This document shows positions 62,594 to 64,000 of a stretch of DNA of 64,000 nucleotides, one piece after another (the first letter of the stretch is position 1; the number at the start of each line of letters is the position of its first letter). The stretch is from Undibacterium sp. YM2 (GTDB lineage: Bacteria; Pseudomonadota; Gammaproteobacteria; Burkholderiales; Burkholderiaceae_D): NCBI RefSeq assembly GCF_009937975.1, contig NZ_AP018441.1, forward strand, positions 620,001-684,000, given 5' to 3'. The notes under the pieces were generated by a model that was not told the origin of the DNA, ran no database searches, and saw only the letters and a program-made list of their open reading frames with translations. A program made the position numbers and the translations under genes.

Positions 62594-64000
62594 TTAACGA
62601 ACGTTGTCTCTCAGTAATTTTTCAAATTTATCAACAGGCAGGGGTTGACTAAAATAAAAACCCTGCATCTCCTGACAGCCAGAGTCAGCCAGGAAGAACA
62701 TCTGGTCGGCTTTTTCCACCCCTTCGGCAGTAACGCTCATGCCCAGCGCATTAGCCATGGCGATGATGGCGTGCGTCAGGACAACGGAATCAGGGTTGCC
62801 CGGGATATCGCGAATGAAAGAGCGGTCTATCTTGAGATTGTCGATAGGAAAACGCTGCAAATAAGATAAAGAAGAGAAGCCTGTGCCAAAGTCGTCGAGC
62901 GAAATACTGATGCCCAGCTTTTTGATCGCGTCAAAGACCGGCAGCAGCAAGTCTATATCACCCATCAGCAAGCCTTCGGTAATCTCAAGTTGCAGGGCAG
63001 ATGGCGGCAAACCAATTTCTTGCAGGATTTGCTCTATATATTTGGGCAGGCCAGGGTCCTGGAATTGCTTGGGCGAGATATTTACGCTGATGACCATGTC
63101 CGGCGCATATTGCTCACGCCATAGCTGGGTTTGCAGGCAGGCCTGGCGCAAGATCCAGCGGCCCAGCGGCAAAATGAGGCCAATTTCTTCTGAGATGGGG
63201 ATAAATTCGTTAGGTGGTACCAGGCCTACATCCGGCATTTGCCAGCGTATCAGGGCTTCGGCACCGACGATGCGCGAGGTGCTGAGACAGATTTTTGGCT
63301 GGTAATACACGAGGAATTCATTGTCGGTCAGGGCGCGGCGCAGATTGGTTTCCAGCGCATAACGGTGCTGGGCACGGACATTGAGTTCAGTCGTGAAGAA
63401 CTGGTAATTATTACGACCAGATTCCTTGGCATGGTACATGGCAGAATCGGCACAACGCATGAGCGTAGGACCATCTTCACCGTCATGTGGATAAACCGCA
63501 ATGCCTATGGAGGTACCCAGGTGATATTCATTGCCATCAATGACGAAAGGATCGCGCATGCGGGCCAGGACGCGCTCAGCCAGGTCCTTGAGTTGCATGG
63601 CATCTTCAAAGGCTTCAGCAACGATGACGAACTCATCACCACCAAGGCGGGCCAGCATGTCGGTCGTGCGTATGCAGGAACTCAGGCGCGAAGATACATC
63701 ACGCAAAAGTGTATCGCCAGCCGCATGGCCAGCGGTGTCATTGACGTTCTTGAACCTGTCGAGGTCAAGGAAGAGCAGGGCCAGGCGGTGCTGGGTGCGC
63801 TTGGCACCCGCCAGTGCCTTGACCAGGCGCTGGTTCAGTTGGTGGCGGTTCGGCAAACCAGTCAGGGCATCGTAAGAGGCCATGAAATGCAATTGCCTTT
63901 GCGTCTCGCGCACTTCTGTCGTGTCAGTGAATGAGATCAGTACGGCAGATACCGAGGCGCTGCTTTTTTTGTTAATGGGCAGCACGTTGACGAGCAGCCA
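62594..64000 (-). CDS. GGDEF/EAL protein, N-terminus beyond window
   Basis: The frame is open to the window end, so the start lies outside. At least 468 residues are seen. The visible part begins inside a PAS-like sensor domain (VSAVLISFTDTTEVRETQRQ). A GGDEF domain follows with an intact RLGGDEFVIVAE and ALLFLDLDRFKNVNDTAGHA. The EAL domain then has GAEALIRWQMPDVGLVPPNE, SVNISPKQFQ, LQLEITEGLLM, and ISLDDFGTGFSSLSYLQRFP with DDFGTG. Both catalytic motifs look intact, so it may make and cleave cyclic di-GMP. Confidence 0.92.
   Translation of the reverse strand, partial: WLLVNVLPINKKSSASVSAVLISFTDTTEVRETQRQLHFMASYDALTGLPNRHQLNQRLVKALAGAKRTQHRLALLFLDLDRFKNVNDTAGHAAGDTLLRDVSSRLSSCIRTTDMLARLGGDEFVIVAEAFEDAMQLKDLAERVLARMRDPFVIDGNEYHLGTSIGIAVYPHDGEDGPTLMRCADSAMYHAKESGRNNYQFFTTELNVRAQHRYALETNLRRALTDNEFLVYYQPKICLSTSRIVGAEALIRWQMPDVGLVPPNEFIPISEEIGLILPLGRWILRQACLQTQLWREQYAPDMVISVNISPKQFQDPGLPKYIEQILQEIGLPPSALQLEITEGLLMGDIDLLLPVFDAIKKLGISISLDDFGTGFSSLSYLQRFPIDNLKIDRSFIRDIPGNPDSVVLTHAIIAMANALGMSVTAEGVEKADQMFFLADSGCQEMQGFYFSQPLPVDKFEKLLRDNVR

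Noticed and set aside
1..64000. CRISPR array or prophage
   Set aside because: No regularly spaced repeats with unique spacers, and no phage structural, integrase or lysis genes were seen.

Overview
The window looks like the chromosome of a betaproteobacterium of the order Burkholderiales, most likely family Oxalobacteraceae, with Undibacterium or a close relative as the best guess. This is inferred from the RecA N-terminus, from Burkholderiales-type gene orders (recA-recX-DUF2889-sucCD; lolB-ispE-tRNA-Gln-prs-rplY; purM divergent from perM-hda-HAD-pcnB-folK) and from a moderate G+C content. No rRNA or CRISPR array is seen. There is one tRNA gene.

Layout. 1-6.8 kb is an accessory island: two direct-repeat remnants of an IS21-family element, one split by a 362-bp MITE with a CTAG target duplication, flank a tyrosinase, two small unknown genes and a large unknown lipoprotein. 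6.8-12.3 kb holds recA (with a LexA box), recX, a DUF2889 gene and sucCD. 12.7-14.1 kb holds a PP2C phosphatase and an FHA protein. 14.5-20.5 kb is a type IV pilin locus: four tandem pilin genes, a TPR/OGT-type glycosyltransferase and a fifth pilin on the opposite strand. The first and fifth pilins have near-consensus sigma-54 promoters at the same distance from their start codons, and the first also has a TGTC/GACA palindrome resembling a PilR site. 21-28 kb (minus strand) holds ggt, rplY, prs, tRNA-Gln, ispE, lolB and a TPR lipoprotein. 28-37 kb holds mutM, a dynamin-like GTPase, mutY, a secreted alpha/beta hydrolase overlapping a NatAB-like ABC transporter, and a TPR protein. 37-41 kb holds an S41 lipoprotein protease, tag and small envelope genes. 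41.3-45.6 kb is a complete Anbu-type operon (ATP-grasp, alpha-E, transglutaminase, Anbu). 46.9-53.7 kb is housekeeping (panB to purM). 54-60 kb is a run of poorly characterised envelope and orphan genes. 60-64 kb holds rapZ, hprK, ptsN and the 3' part of a GGDEF/EAL gene cut by the window end.

Four otherwise convincing genes (tyrosinase, PP2C, mutY, Anbu) are each broken by the apparent loss of exactly one G inside a run of 4-6 G on the coding strand. One added G restores a full-length protein in each case. This common pattern points to homopolymer under-calling in the assembly rather than four independent pseudogenes, and should be settled before these genes are called dead.

The most unusual biology is the pilin array with its embedded OGT-like glycosyltransferase and dual sigma-54 control. 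Next are the IS-bounded tyrosinase/lipoprotein island and the Anbu operon.
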